A stretch of DNA of 64,000 nt from CBFFRJ01 sp051486985 (GTDB lineage Bacteria; Pseudomonadota; Gammaproteobacteria; Enterobacterales; Enterobacteriaceae), in contig NZ_JAHVDV010000009.1 in assembly GCF_051486985.1 (NCBI RefSeq), positions 62,001 through 126,000 on the forward strand, read 5' to 3'. Below are positions 8,183-18,200 of the stretch, piece by piece. The first letter of the stretch is position 1, and every line of letters starts with the position of its first letter. Under the pieces are notes generated by a model. It ran no database searches. It saw only the letters and a list, made by a program, of their open reading frames with translations, and was not told the DNA's origin. The translations under genes were made by a program, and so were the position numbers.

Positions 8183-8913
8183 AGCGAAATAAGCTAAGTA
8201 TGTCGCACGTTTTAACCCGCGTGACTGACGTGAAGTCATGGTCCAAAAAGATAGGGCGAGCGTTGCCCTGCCTTCTGCTGGCAGGTTGTGTGATGCAGGC
8301 CCCGGAGAGTGCTGTACGGGAAAAACGGGGCGAACAGGTGCCTGAACATCAGGTAGCCGATTTTCTGATGGCCGACTGCAACGATATCTGGTCGCTCTCC
8401 GGTCAGGTTTTTGATACCAATCCCCTGTTCTGGATGCGCGGCATGGACTGTGCCAGCCGCCTGGCACCCGCCGCTGCACGTGCTGAAGCCCGCATTTACG
8501 GTGATGAAACCTGGCAGGATCTCTTCAAGCGCGGCATTCTGTTGTCGAGTGCCAAAATTACGCCGGTCGAACGCCGCGAAAATGCTGCACGTCTGGATGC
8601 ACTAAGCCCGCAGATACCCTCGCCGGTGCGTCCACTCTATCAACTCTGGCGTGACGGCGAAGTTCTGCAGATACAGCTTGCAGAAGAGCGGGGCCGTTAC
8701 GCCAGACTTCAGCAAACAACTGACACTGAACTGGATGCATTGCGCCAGCAACAGCAGTTCTTACGTGAACAGCTGGAAACGACAACGCGCAAACTGGAAA
8801 ATCTGACTGATATTGAACGGCGGCTTTCCACGCGTAAACCTGCCGGAAACGATCTGCCGGACAGTGCGCACCCGTCACGGAGCGATGTAAAACCTGAGGA
8901 TGGTAAGCCATGA
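8179..8913 (+). CDS. qseG: Outer-membrane lipoprotein QseG (YfhG)
   Basis: Lipoprotein that in E. coli interacts with GlrK and tunes its activity. A lipobox LLAGC (Cys37 from this start) follows a basic, hydrophobic leader. The C-terminal half is a coiled coil (about 155-215, ELDALRQQQQFLREQLE) ending in the family-typical TTRKLENLTDIERRLSTRKPAG segment written here in part. The start is uncertain: the ATG at 8179 couples to glrK by ATGA, while ATG 8200 would give a more normal signal-peptide length. It overlaps glrR by 4 bases. The N-terminal third differs clearly from E. coli. Confidence 0.92.
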   Translation: MKRNKLSMSHVLTRVTDVKSWSKKIGRALPCLLLAGCVMQAPESAVREKRGEQVPEHQVADFLMADCNDIWSLSGQVFDTNPLFWMRGMDCASRLAPAAARAEARIYGDETWQDLFKRGILLSSAKITPVERRENAARLDALSPQIPSPVRPLYQLWRDGEVLQIQLAEERGRYARLQQTTDTELDALRQQQQFLREQLETTTRKLENLTDIERRLSTRKPAGNDLPDSAHPSRSDVKPEDGKP

Positions 8914-10247
8914 CCCGTCGAAAACCTGCCCATCTCCTGCTGGTGGACGATGATCCGGGCCTGTTGAAGCTGCTTGGGCTTCGCCTGACCAGCGAGGGCT
9001 ACAGTATTGTCACCGCAGAAAGTGGTCAGGAGGGGCTGCGGATCCTGGCGCGCGAAAAAGTCGACCTAGTGATAAGTGATCTCAGGATGGACGAAATGGA
9101 CGGCATGCAGTTGTTTGCCGAAATCCAGCGGGTTCAGCCGGGGATGCCGGTTATTATTCTGACGGCTCATGGTTCCATTCCTGATGCGGTAGCCGCCACC
9201 CGGCAGGGGGTATTCAGCTTCCTCACCAAACCTGTAGACAAAGACGCGCTGTATAAAGCGATAGACGATGCGCTGGAGCATACGGCCCCGGTGTCCGACG
9301 ATAAATGGCGTGAAACCATTATTACCCGTAGCCCATTGATGTTGCGCTTGCTGGAGCAGGCGCAAATGGTGGCGCAGTCCGATGTCAGCGTGCTGATCAA
9401 TGGCCAGAGCGGGACCGGGAAAGAGATCCTTGCTCAGGCTATTCACAACGCCAGTCCCCGCAGTAAAAATGCCTTTATCGCCATCAACTGCGGTGCCCTG
9501 CCTGAGCAGTTACTGGAATCGGAACTCTTCGGCCATGCGCGCGGCGCCTTCACCGGTGCGGTCAGTAGCCGTGAAGGGTTGTTTCAGGCGGCGGAGGGGG
9601 GAACCCTGTTTCTGGATGAAATCGGCGATATGCCCAATCCGTTGCAGGTGAAACTGCTGCGTGTGCTGCAGGAGCGCAAGGTGCGTCCGCTGGGCAGCAA
9701 CCGTGACATAGACATCAATGTGCGCATTATCTCCGCCACTCACCGGGATCTCCCGAAGGCGATGTCGCGCGGCGAGTTTCGCGAAGATCTCTTCTATCGC
9801 CTGAATGTCGTCAATCTAAAGATCCCAGCGCTTGCCGAGCGCGCGGAAGATATTCCGCTGCTGGCAAACCATCTTTTACGCCAGTCCGCGGACAGGCATA
9901 AACCCTTTGTGCGCGCCTTTTCAACCGATGCCCTGAAACGATTGATGACTGCGGGCTGGCCCGGCAACGTTCGTCAACTGGTAAATGTGATTGAGCAGTG
10001 CGTGGCGCTTACGTCGTCCCCGGTCATCAGCGATGCGCTGGTGGAACAGGCACTGGAAGGGGAGAACACCGCGCTGCCCACCTTCGTTGAAGCGCGCAAT
10101 CAGTTCGAACTGAACTACCTGCGTAAACTGCTGCAAATCACGAGGGGGAATGTCACCCATGCGGCAAGAATGGCGGGGCGCAACCGAACGGAATTTTACA
10201 AACTGCTCTCCCGGCATGAACTCGATGCTAACGACTTTAAAGAGTAA
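8910..10247 (+). CDS. glrR: Sigma54-dependent response regulator GlrR (QseF)
   Basis: Activates glmY by binding the TGTC-N10-GACA sites upstream and driving sigma54 RNA polymerase. 445 residues. Receiver domain with LLVDDD and phosphoacceptor Asp57. AAA+ domain with Walker A NGQSGTGKE and the sigma54-contact motif GAFTGA. Fis-type helix-turn-helix at the C-terminus (GNVTHAARMAGRNRTEFYKL). Last gene of the glrK-qseG-glrR operon. Confidence 0.97.
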   Translation: MTRRKPAHLLLVDDDPGLLKLLGLRLTSEGYSIVTAESGQEGLRILAREKVDLVISDLRMDEMDGMQLFAEIQRVQPGMPVIILTAHGSIPDAVAATRQGVFSFLTKPVDKDALYKAIDDALEHTAPVSDDKWRETIITRSPLMLRLLEQAQMVAQSDVSVLINGQSGTGKEILAQAIHNASPRSKNAFIAINCGALPEQLLESELFGHARGAFTGAVSSREGLFQAAEGGTLFLDEIGDMPNPLQVKLLRVLQERKVRPLGSNRDIDINVRIISATHRDLPKAMSRGEFREDLFYRLNVVNLKIPALAERAEDIPLLANHLLRQSADRHKPFVRAFSTDALKRLMTAGWPGNVRQLVNVIEQCVALTSSPVISDALVEQALEGENTALPTFVEARNQFELNYLRKLLQITRGNVTHAARMAGRNRTEFYKLLSRHELDANDFKE

Positions 10248-10321
10248 AGGCGTTACGGATATGGTAGTGTGAGCAACCGATTACGAAGACGACTACTGGC
10301 AAGCGTGTATAAGGACCCACC

Positions 10322-10660
10322 ATGAAAAAGATTGATGCGATTATTAAACCTTTCAAACTGGATGACGTGCGTGAAGCGCTGGCCGAAGTTGGCATCACCG
10401 GGATGACGGTAACTGAAGTAAAAGGTTTTGGTCGCCAGAAAGGCCACACTGAACTTTACCGTGGTGCGGAATACATGGTGGATTTTCTGCCGAAGGTGAA
10501 AATTGAAATCGTGGTGACCGACGATATCGTCGACACCTGTGTGGATACCATTATCCGCACCGCCCAGACCGGTAAAATCGGTGATGGCAAGATTTTCGTC
10601 TTTGATGTCGCGCGCGTGGTACGTATTCGTACCGGCGAAGAGGATGACGCGGCAATCTGA
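10322..10660 (+). CDS. glnB: Nitrogen regulatory protein PII-1 (GlnB)
   Basis: Trimeric signal protein that reports 2-oxoglutarate, ATP and glutamine status to NtrB and to GlnE. 112 residues with Tyr51, the uridylylation site, in the T-loop (RGAEYMVDFLP). Asp54 is the GlnB-type residue, where GlnK has Asn. C-terminal B-loop and C-loop residues (TGKIGDGKIFV) are intact. It lies 74 bases after glrR, as in E. coli, and is convergent with hmp. Confidence 0.97.
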   Translation: MKKIDAIIKPFKLDDVREALAEVGITGMTVTEVKGFGRQKGHTELYRGAEYMVDFLPKVKIEIVVTDDIVDTCVDTIIRTAQTGKIGDGKIFVFDVARVVRIRTGEEDDAAI

Positions 10661-10698
10661 TTTTTAGCCCCTCGCCCGGAGGTGAGGGGCCTCCTGCT

Positions 10699-11889
10699 TT
10701 ACAGCACCTTGTGCGGACCAAAACATTCGTAATGAATGTTATCGGTATTAATTCCCAGCCCCACTAACTGCGTCGCGGCAAACTGCATAAAGGCTACAGG
10801 CCCGCAGAGATAGAACTGCATATCCGGGTCGCTGACTGCCTCTTCATACTGCGCTAAATCCATCAGACCTTCATGGCTGAATCGTGCCGCCGCTTTATCT
10901 TCAGCGGCAGGTTCACGATACCAGACGTGTGATAGAAAGCGCGGCAGGGCGCTGCCGTGTGCGGCCACTTCATCGGCAAAAGCATGTACTGAACCATTTT
11001 CCGATGCATGAAACCAGTTAACCTGAGCCTGATGCTTAGCCTGTGCCAGGCTATCCAGCATCGCCAACATAGGGGTCTGGCCTACGCCTGCGGAAATCAG
11101 CGTAACAGGCGTTGTGGGGGCAACCGTCAGGAAGAAATCCCCTGCGGGCGCGGCCAGGTGCACAATATCCCCTTCACGGGCATGTTGATGTAGCCAGGTG
11201 GAAACCTGGCCACCCTCTTCACGTTTTACCGCGATGCGGTAGGTATTGCCATTGGCGGCGCGAGTCAGGGAATACTGGCGGATCTCCTGAAAGGCGAAAG
11301 CTTTGGGCTTCAGCCAGATGCCAACATACTGCCCCGGCTGGTAGTCAGCGACCTTGCCACCATCTACAGGGGCGAATTCAAAACTGGTGATAAGCGCGCT
11401 TTGTGGTTTTTTGGCGACCAGACGAAACGCGCGGGTGCCTTCCCAGCCGCCGGTTTTCTCAACATTCTGCTGATAGAGCTGCGCTTCGCGCTGAATGAAT
11501 ACCCCTGCCAGTACGCCGTAGGCTTTGCCCCAGGCTTCCAGCACCGCCTCCCCCGGACTGAACATCTCATCGAGCGTGGCCAGCAGATGCTCGCCCACAA
11601 TATTGTACTGGGCGGGTTTTATCTGAAAGCTGGTGTGCTTTTGGGCAATTTTTTCTACCGCAGGGAGCAGGGCAGCAAGGTTATCCAGATTACTGGCGTA
11701 GGCGGCAATGGCATTAAACAGCGCTTCCCGCTGGTCACCATTGCGCTGGTTGCTCATGTTAAAGATCTCTTTGAGCTCAGGGTTGTGGGTAAACATCCGA
11801 TCGTAAAAATGGGCGGTCAGTTTCGGACCCGTTTTCAGGAGCAGGGGAATGGTGGCTTTTACCGTGGCGATGGTTTGGGCGTCGAGCAT
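10699..11889 (-). CDS. hmp: Flavohemoglobin, nitric oxide dioxygenase Hmp
   Basis: Converts NO and O2 to nitrate using NAD(P)H, FAD and heme. 396 residues from the ATG at 11889, giving MLDAQTIATVK as in E. coli with AAGGAAG just upstream. The upstream in-frame ATG at 11922 lies inside the NsrR operator and is rejected. Globin domain with proximal His85, FAD domain with RQYSLT, NAD domain with GVGQTPMLAML, and the conserved tail ECFGPHKVL. Divergent from glyA, as in relatives. Confidence 0.97.
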   Translation of the reverse strand: MLDAQTIATVKATIPLLLKTGPKLTAHFYDRMFTHNPELKEIFNMSNQRNGDQREALFNAIAAYASNLDNLAALLPAVEKIAQKHTSFQIKPAQYNIVGEHLLATLDEMFSPGEAVLEAWGKAYGVLAGVFIQREAQLYQQNVEKTGGWEGTRAFRLVAKKPQSALITSFEFAPVDGGKVADYQPGQYVGIWLKPKAFAFQEIRQYSLTRAANGNTYRIAVKREEGGQVSTWLHQHAREGDIVHLAAPAGDFFLTVAPTTPVTLISAGVGQTPMLAMLDSLAQAKHQAQVNWFHASENGSVHAFADEVAAHGSALPRFLSHVWYREPAAEDKAAARFSHEGLMDLAQYEEAVSDPDMQFYLCGPVAFMQFAATQLVGLGINTDNIHYECFGPHKVL

Positions 11890-11913
11890 GATGTCTTCCT
11901 TATGATTTTCTAT

Positions 11914-11936
11914 AACATGCATTTTAAATACATGTT
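11914..11936 (-). promoter_or_regulatory. NsrR operator of hmp
   Basis: A 23-bp near-perfect palindrome with half-sites aacatgcattt and aaatacatgtt around one central base fits the known NsrR pattern of 11-1-11. It sits 25 bases before the hmp start. NsrR is the NO-sensing repressor of hmp. Confidence 0.85.
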
Positions 11937-11990
11937 ATAGATTTACCCCTGCGTTTGTAAAGCCTTTATCTGCATGCGGTAAAAACAAGA

Positions 11991-12025
11991 TGAAGTTGCT
12001 GCATCACAAAGGTGAAAAGAATTCC
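11991..12025 (+). promoter_or_regulatory. Candidate MetR sites of glyA
   Basis: Two approximate TGAA-N5-TTCA sites, TGAAGTTGCTGCA (11991-12003) and TGAAAAGAATTCC (12013-12025), occur where MetR is known to activate E. coli glyA. Each has mismatches in the right half. Confidence 0.55.
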
Positions 12026-12072
12026 GTTGCTAAGGCAAAGTGACTGATCTCATAAACCCTTGTCTGACGGGC

Positions 12073-12088
12073 AGCCAATCGTTTGCGT
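12073..12088 (+). promoter_or_regulatory. PurR operator of glyA
   Basis: AGCCAATCGTTTGCGT matches the right half of the PurR box ACGCAAACGTTTGCGT exactly and the left half partly. E. coli glyA is a known PurR target with a very similar site. Confidence 0.75.
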
Positions 12089-12129
12089 AAAAACCTTTGT
12101 CAAGACCTGTTATCAAGATTTGATTCAGT

Positions 12130-12135
12130 TATACT
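12130..12135 (+). promoter_or_regulatory. -10 element of glyA
   Basis: TATACT, 67 bases before the glyA start. The -35 is weak, in line with a promoter that depends on an activator. Confidence 0.5.
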
Positions 12136-12201
12136 GTGAGCCGTTCCCCAAAACGGGCCTCAATTTAAGCGGTTTTATTGTTAGCTGAGCAGGAGAAGCG
12201 G

Positions 12202-13455
12202 ATGTTAAAGCGTGAAATGAACATTGCCGATTATGATGCCGAGTTATGGCAGGCTATGGAGCAAGAAAAAGTACGTCAGGAAGAGCACATTGAACTTATC
12301 GCCTCCGAAAACTACACCAGCCCGCGTGTAATGCAGGCTCAGGGTTCTCAGCTGACTAATAAATATGCCGAAGGTTACCCGGGCAAACGTTACTACGGTG
12401 GCTGCGAATACGTTGATGTGGTAGAGCAGCTGGCGATCGACCGTGCCAAAGAACTGTTTGGTGCTGACTATGCCAACGTGCAGCCGCACTCCGGTTCTCA
12501 GGCAAACTTCGCGGTCTATACCGCACTGCTGCAGCCGGGCGATACCGTTCTGGGCATGAACCTGGCGCAGGGCGGCCACCTGACTCACGGCTCTCCGGTT
12601 AACTTCTCCGGCAAGCTCTATAACATCATTCCTTACGGTATTGATGAGTCCGGTAAAATTGATTACGAAGACATGGCGAAGCAGGCTAAAGAGCACAAAC
12701 CGAAAATGATCATCGGCGGCTTCTCTGCCTACTCCGGTATCGTTGACTGGGCAAAAATGCGCGAAATCGCCGACAGCATCGGCGCGTACCTGTTCGTTGA
12801 CATGGCCCACGTTGCCGGTCTGATTGCCGCAGACGTTTACCCGAACCCGGTCCCCCACGCTCACGTGGTGACCACTACCACCCACAAAACCCTGGCGGGT
12901 CCGCGCGGTGGCCTGATCCTGGCGAAGGGCGGTGACGAAGAGCTGTATAAGAAACTGAACTCTGCTGTCTTCCCAAGCGCGCAGGGCGGCCCGCTGATGC
13001 ACGTTATCGCCGCAAAAGCAGTGGCGCTCAAAGAAGCGATGGAGCCGGAGTTCAAAGTCTACCAGCAGCAGGTTGCGAAAAACGCCAAAGCGATGGTGGA
13101 AGTGTTCCTGAACCGTGGTTACAAAGTAGTGTCTGGCGGCACGGAAAACCACCTGTTCCTGCTGGATCTGGTGGATAAAAACCTGACCGGTAAAGAAGCG
13201 GATGCCGCCCTGGGCCGTGCCAACATTACCGTGAATAAAAACAGCGTACCGAACGATCCGAAGAGCCCGTTTGTGACCTCCGGTATCCGTATCGGTTCTC
13301 CGGCGGTAACCCGTCGTGGCTTTAAAGAAGCGGAAGTCAAAGAGCTGGCTGGCTGGATGTGTGACGTGCTGGATAACATCAGCGATGAGACTGTTATCGA
13401 AAGCGTCAAAGCGAAAGTCCTGGCTATCTGTGCGCGCTTCCCGGTTTACGCGTAA
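12202..13455 (+). CDS. glyA: Serine hydroxymethyltransferase GlyA
   Basis: PLP enzyme that converts serine and tetrahydrofolate to glycine and 5,10-methylene-THF, the main one-carbon source for purine and methionine synthesis. 417 residues from the ATG at 12202, which has AGGAGA upstream and gives MLKREMNIADYDAELW, as in E. coli. The PLP lysine lies in TTTTHKTLAGPRGG, and the ELIASENYTSP substrate-binding segment is intact. Confidence 0.98.
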   Translation: MLKREMNIADYDAELWQAMEQEKVRQEEHIELIASENYTSPRVMQAQGSQLTNKYAEGYPGKRYYGGCEYVDVVEQLAIDRAKELFGADYANVQPHSGSQANFAVYTALLQPGDTVLGMNLAQGGHLTHGSPVNFSGKLYNIIPYGIDESGKIDYEDMAKQAKEHKPKMIIGGFSAYSGIVDWAKMREIADSIGAYLFVDMAHVAGLIAADVYPNPVPHAHVVTTTTHKTLAGPRGGLILAKGGDEELYKKLNSAVFPSAQGGPLMHVIAAKAVALKEAMEPEFKVYQQQVAKNAKAMVEVFLNRGYKVVSGGTENHLFLLDLVDKNLTGKEADAALGRANITVNKNSVPNDPKSPFVTSGIRIGSPAVTRRGFKEAEVKELAGWMCDVLDNISDETVIESVKAKVLAICARFPVYA

Positions 13456-13470
13456 GCCCGTTGCGTGATG

Positions 13471-13499
13471 AAAAAGCCCGCATAGCGGGCTTTTTTTAT
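13471..13499 (+). terminator. Terminator of glyA
   Basis: aaaaagcccgc-atag-cgggctttttttat forms a GC-rich stem with T tract 15 bases after the glyA stop. It may also end the convergent DUF805 transcript. Confidence 0.92.
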
Positions 13500-13822
13500 G
13501 GCGTCAGTGGCGTCACTTGCCTTTTTTTGAGTATGAAAGGCAGGAACAACAGCACATAAGGCGCAATAAACCACAGCAGGCACAGCGCGCGGGAGTAACC
13601 GCAATAACGTATGCAGCGGGCATTGCTTGACGCAACCGGCAGGATAAAAAGCAGAAAGATAATTAACGAGTAGTCGCTGGTGTAAGGCTGCCATAAGTAA
13701 AAGGCAAACCAGCACTGCTGAAAGGACAAAATCGTCAGATACTCAAGCTTCGTATCCCTGCCATAGCAGTCGAACGCCTTAACGTACCCCATTTTTAAAG
13801 TTTGCAGGAGGTGCTTAAGCAT
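13496..13822 (-). CDS. DUF805-like small inner-membrane protein
   Basis: 108 residues from the ATG at 13822. A further in-frame ATG exists at 13933, but the added 37 residues do not resemble the family. The pattern YVKAFDCYGRDTKLEYL followed by three or four hydrophobic helices and RCIRYCGYSRALCLLWFIAP fits DUF805 membrane proteins such as YhaH and YhaI, although the usual arginine pair is degenerate. Function unknown. No convincing ribosome binding site is seen. The gene is AT-richer than its neighbours and may be a lineage-specific addition between glyA and yphH. Confidence 0.6.
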   Translation of the reverse strand: MLKHLLQTLKMGYVKAFDCYGRDTKLEYLTILSFQQCWFAFYLWQPYTSDYSLIIFLLFILPVASSNARCIRYCGYSRALCLLWFIAPYVLLFLPFILKKRQVTPLTP

Positions 13823-13980
13823 ATGAGCGGCGCCACTGTACTGAAGGGATGGATAAACGCAGTGTAGGCCAGACGCCTTATTCGGTTCCACTACCAATAT
13901 GTGGCTGCATGATTGGGGCGTCAGGGGCGACACCCGTGCGAGTGCGCATCAATGAACGGCATATACCAGACCACCGGCTA

Positions 13981-15174
13981 TTACATTATTTCGCTCAGCA
14001 TCGCCTCGACGTACAAATAACCAATCCCCATGATCTGCTGCTCGCGGCTTAACCGCCCCATTTCAATGTGGGTGGTTTTATTGCGTGGGTTCCCGCCCTG
14101 ATCAAACGGGTTTAACCCCGTCTGTTGCACAATGGCGTTCAGCCAGCGCTCGCCAAATCCGCAGCTGCGCCCGTAGAGCCATATCTGGTTGATATTCAGG
14201 ATATTGAGAAAGTTATACAAACTCAGGCCAATGGCGCTGGCGGCGTTTTCCACCCAGGCCTGGACCCGCGCATCTCCCGCCTTAAAGGCTGCAAGTAACT
14301 GCGTGGTGGTAAGCGTGTCAGGGTCGATAGCCGGAGTCGGTTGAGATTTCAGCCAGATCCGCGCCTGTTTTTTCAGGGCGCTCAACGAGGCAACGGTTTC
14401 CAGACATCCATAGCGCCCACAATCGCAGGCCATTCCGTCGGGATTAACGATGGTGTGACCAATCTGTCCACTACCGTAGAGCGTCCCACGATAAATGCGT
14501 TGGTTAATCACGAAGGATGAACCGATGCCGTAATCGACATTGATCACGCAGAAGTCCCGCTCCTGCGCGGCGTTCTGCCACTTTTCCGCCAGCGCCAGCA
14601 TCACGCAGTCGTTATCGACCCTTACGCGGACTCCCAGCTTCTCTTCCAGCAGATATTTCAGTTCAACCGGTTCACTCCACGGTGCCTGGGGCATATTTTG
14701 CGACACACCAGTGAGCGGATCGACCTGCCCGTGTACGCCGAGAGCAAGATTGATTCGATGCCCCGGCCAGGCTTTCCGGTAGCGCTGCCAGCACTGCTCA
14801 ATGGCCGTCAGTAAGGCCTGAGGATGGGGCGCGTTCAGCGTATGGCGTTGGTACGCTCCCTCTGGGCTCATGCAGGCGTTGGCAAGCTGACACTCCAGGC
14901 TGGTCGGCGTAATGTTCATGCACAACGTCCAGTCTCCATGCGGCGCGATAAGCCAGGATCCGCTGCTGTGCCCGCGCGCGGGCTTATCATCCGCCACGTT
15001 CAGTACGCGGTTCTCCGCCGCCAGATCATCCAGAATATTACTGATGGCAGGGACAGAGAGCCCCGTCAGCCGCGCCAGGCTTGATTTAGTGGCGCGCTTT
15101 TCACGATAGAGATGCTCAAGTACCACGCATTTATTGATGCGGCGAATCTGTTGGTGAGTCAGGCAGAGGCTCAT
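13981..15174 (-). CDS. yphH: ROK-family transcriptional repressor YphH
   Basis: 397 residues. N-terminal winged helix-turn-helix (RATKSSLARLTGLSVPAISNILDDL), then an ROK sugar-kinase-like domain with the zinc motif C-x-C-G-x-x-G-C-x-E (CDCGRYGCLE). It is divergent from yphG, as in E. coli. Proteins of this kind (NagC, Mlc, YphH) bind a sugar or sugar phosphate and repress adjacent sugar genes. The ligand is unknown. A palindrome in its own leader suggests autoregulation and control of yphG-yphB. Confidence 0.88.
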   Translation of the reverse strand: MSLCLTHQQIRRINKCVVLEHLYREKRATKSSLARLTGLSVPAISNILDDLAAENRVLNVADDKPARGHSSGSWLIAPHGDWTLCMNITPTSLECQLANACMSPEGAYQRHTLNAPHPQALLTAIEQCWQRYRKAWPGHRINLALGVHGQVDPLTGVSQNMPQAPWSEPVELKYLLEEKLGVRVRVDNDCVMLALAEKWQNAAQERDFCVINVDYGIGSSFVINQRIYRGTLYGSGQIGHTIVNPDGMACDCGRYGCLETVASLSALKKQARIWLKSQPTPAIDPDTLTTTQLLAAFKAGDARVQAWVENAASAIGLSLYNFLNILNINQIWLYGRSCGFGERWLNAIVQQTGLNPFDQGGNPRNKTTHIEMGRLSREQQIMGIGYLYVEAMLSEIM

Positions 15175-15178
15175 GTTT

Positions 15179-15195
15179 ACTAAACCTTGTTTAGT
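15179..15195. promoter_or_regulatory. Candidate YphH operator
   Basis: ACTAAAC-CTT-GTTTAGT is a perfect 7-bp inverted repeat 4 bases upstream of the yphH start codon, overlapping its ribosome binding site, in the divergent yphH/yphG region. Assigned to YphH only by position. Confidence 0.5.
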
Positions 15196-15291
15196 GTAAT
15201 GCGTGATTATTATGCAAAAACGCCTTTTCTTTGTCTGTCAGACTGCCCACAACTCCCCGTTTTAGTAAGTCTTATTAATAAAGAGGGCACT

Positions 15292-18200
15292 ATGGAACCC
15301 GTAAAAGTCTGGCGCGAAACCGTCATTATCCCCACTTATGAAACCGGTCCACAGGATGTTCACCCCATGTTTCTGGAAAACCGTGTTTACCAGGGCTCGA
15401 CCGGGGCGGTTTACCCTTACGGCGTGACGGACACGCTGAGCGACAGCCGGACAGATAAAGCGTGGCAGGCGGTCTGGCTGGAAAATGAGTATCTGAAAAT
15501 CATGATCCTCCCTGAGCTTGGCGGTCGTGTTCAGAAGGCATTCGATAAGGTCAAACAGCGCGATTTTGTCTATCACAATGAGGTGATCAAGCCAGCGCTG
15601 GTGGGGCTACTCGGCCCGTGGATCTCAGGGGGTATCGAATTCAACTGGCCGCAGCATCATCGTCCAACCACCTTTATGCCGGTGGACTCTATGCTCGAAG
15701 AGCATGAGGACGGCAGCAAAACGGTGTGGGTCGGTGAAACCGAGCCGATGCATGGCTTGCAGGTCATGACGGGCTTCACTCTGCGGCCGGAGCGGGCGGC
15801 GCTGGAAATCGGCAGCCGTGTTTACAACGCTAATGCGACGCCGCGCCATTTCCTGTGGTGGGCGAACCCGGCAGTGAAAGGGGGCGATGATCATCAGAGC
15901 GTCTTCCCGCCAGATGTGACCGCCGTGTTCGATCATGGTAAACGCGCCGTCTCCTCTTTCCCGATTGCCACGGGGACATATTACAAAGTCGATTATTCGG
16001 CCGGTGTCGATATCTCCCGCTATAAAAACGTACCGGTCCCGACCTCCTATATGGCGGAAAAGTCTGCCTACGATTTTGTTGGTGCCTGGTCGCAGGATGA
16101 AAATGGCGGACTGCTGCACGTTGCCGATCACCACATAGCACCCGGCAAAAAGCAGTGGAGCTGGGGGCATAGCGAATTTGGTCAGGCCTGGGATCGTAGC
16201 CTCACCGACCACAACGGTCCCTATATCGAACTGATGACCGGGATTTTTGCCGATAACCAGCCCGATTTTACCTGGCTGGATGCGTATGAAGAAAAACGTT
16301 TCGTACAGTATTTCCTGCCCTACCATTCGCTCGGTATGGTGCATAACGCCTCGCAGGATGCGGTACTGAAACTCCAGCGACACGAAGCAGGGCTGGAGTG
16401 GGGGCTCTACGCCATCGCCCCGTTAACGGGGCATCGCCTGACGCTTACTGAAGCAGGCAACCCGACACCGTTACTGGATGAAAACGTCACCCTTACGCCC
16501 GTCTCAGTGACGCAGGGCGCGCTTGATGTTGCTCACCCGGCACGGCTGACCCTGACGCTTTTTGATGCTACGGGTACGACAGTGCTGGCCTACGAAGAGC
16601 ATCAGCCGGGCGAAATGCCGCTGCCGGATGTCGCCACGGCGCCTGCCGCCGCCGATGACATTACCTCCGCTGACGAGGCCTGGTTTATTGGTCAACACCT
16701 TGAGCAGTACCACCATGCCAGCCGCCCGGCTCTGGATTATTACGCCCGCGGCGTGGCGATCGACCCACTTGATTATCGCTGCAACCTGGCGCTGGCAACG
16801 CTTGAATACAACCGGGCCGACTATGCTCGTGCCGTCGATTTTGCCACCCAGGCGTTAACGCGTGCACACCGGCTCAATAAAAATCCCCAGTGCGGGATGG
16901 CCAGTTTTATTCGTGCCTGCGCCTGTGAACGCCTGCAACGATGGAAAGAGGCGGAGGAGGATTTCTGGCGTGCTACCTGGAGCGGCAACAGCAAAGCAGC
17001 TGGTTTTTACGGCCTGGCGCGGCTTGCTGCACGCGATCGCCGCTACGCGCAGGGGATTGCATTTTGCCAGCAGAGCCTGCGGGCTGGCCCTGGCTGCCAG
17101 GAGGCCCACTGTTTGCTGGTCCGGCTACTGCAACTGAGCGGGCAGCAAAACGATGCGGTGGCGATGCTGTCACAGTTAAGGCGCGACTACCCGTTAAACC
17201 CGACGGTGTGGTGGCTGCAATGGCAGAGTGAGGGGAGTGATGACGCACGCGCGACCTGGCGCAACCTCTGCGGTGGGCGCGATATCAATGCGCTGACCAC
17301 CGCCGGGCAGTTACTGAGCTGGGGAATGGCTGACGAGGCGCTCAGCGTGCTGAATACGCTTAACTGCGAACGTACTTTGCCGCTCCTGATGCAGGCCAGT
17401 CTGCTGCCTGAAGCCGAACGGGCGCCGCTTATCGCCCGCGCGATTGACCTCTTTCCGCGCTTTGTCCGTTTCCCGAATACGCTTGATGAAGTCGATGCCC
17501 TTAACGCCCTGCAGGAGAGCGCTTTTGCCCGCCATCTGCTGGCCTGCTTCCATTACAGCAAACGCAGTGAGGCAAAAGCCGTTGCCCTCTGGCAGCAGTG
17601 CGTGGCGATGGACGACCGCCTGGCCGATGCCTGGCGCGGTCTGGCCATTCATGCCTGGAACAGACAGCAGGATGAAGTCTTAGCGACCCGCTACCTCGAC
17701 ACCGCCTGTGGTTTATTACCGAATGATGCGCGTTTGCTGTTTGAGCGTGATTTGCTCGCCAGACTCGCCGGGGCCTCGCCCCAAAGTCGGCTTGCCCGGC
17801 TGGAAGCGAATCTGGCATGCGCGCTGAAACGCGATGACATGACGGCAGAGTTACTGAACCTCTGGCACCTGTGCGGTAAAACCGACAACGCCACTCGTGT
17901 GCTGGAAAGCCGTAAATTCCACCCCTGGGAAGGCGGGGAAGGTAAAGTCACCAGCCAGTTCATTCTCAACAGACTGCTTCAGGCCTGGGAGGCCATTGGT
18001 GCCGGGCAACCTGCCCGCGCAGAACATTTGCTGATGGGCGCCTTACGCTACCCGGAAAACCTGAGCGAAGGCCGCTTGCCCGGCCAGACGGATAATGACA
18101 TCTGGTTCTGGCTGGGCGTTTGCGCCCGGTTACAACGCGACGAGGCGCAGGCGCAGGTGGCCTGGCAAAAAGCCATGCAGGGCGACCGCACGCTCAATGT

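Noticed and set aside
12244..13152. 302-codon open frame antisense to glyA
   Set aside because: Entirely inside glyA, with no start signal or recognisable domain.
13806..13866. AGGAGG followed by ATG and 14 codons on the plus strand
   Set aside because: The ribosome binding site looks good but the frame stops after 14 codons and no gene follows on that strand; probably chance within the DUF805 gene start.
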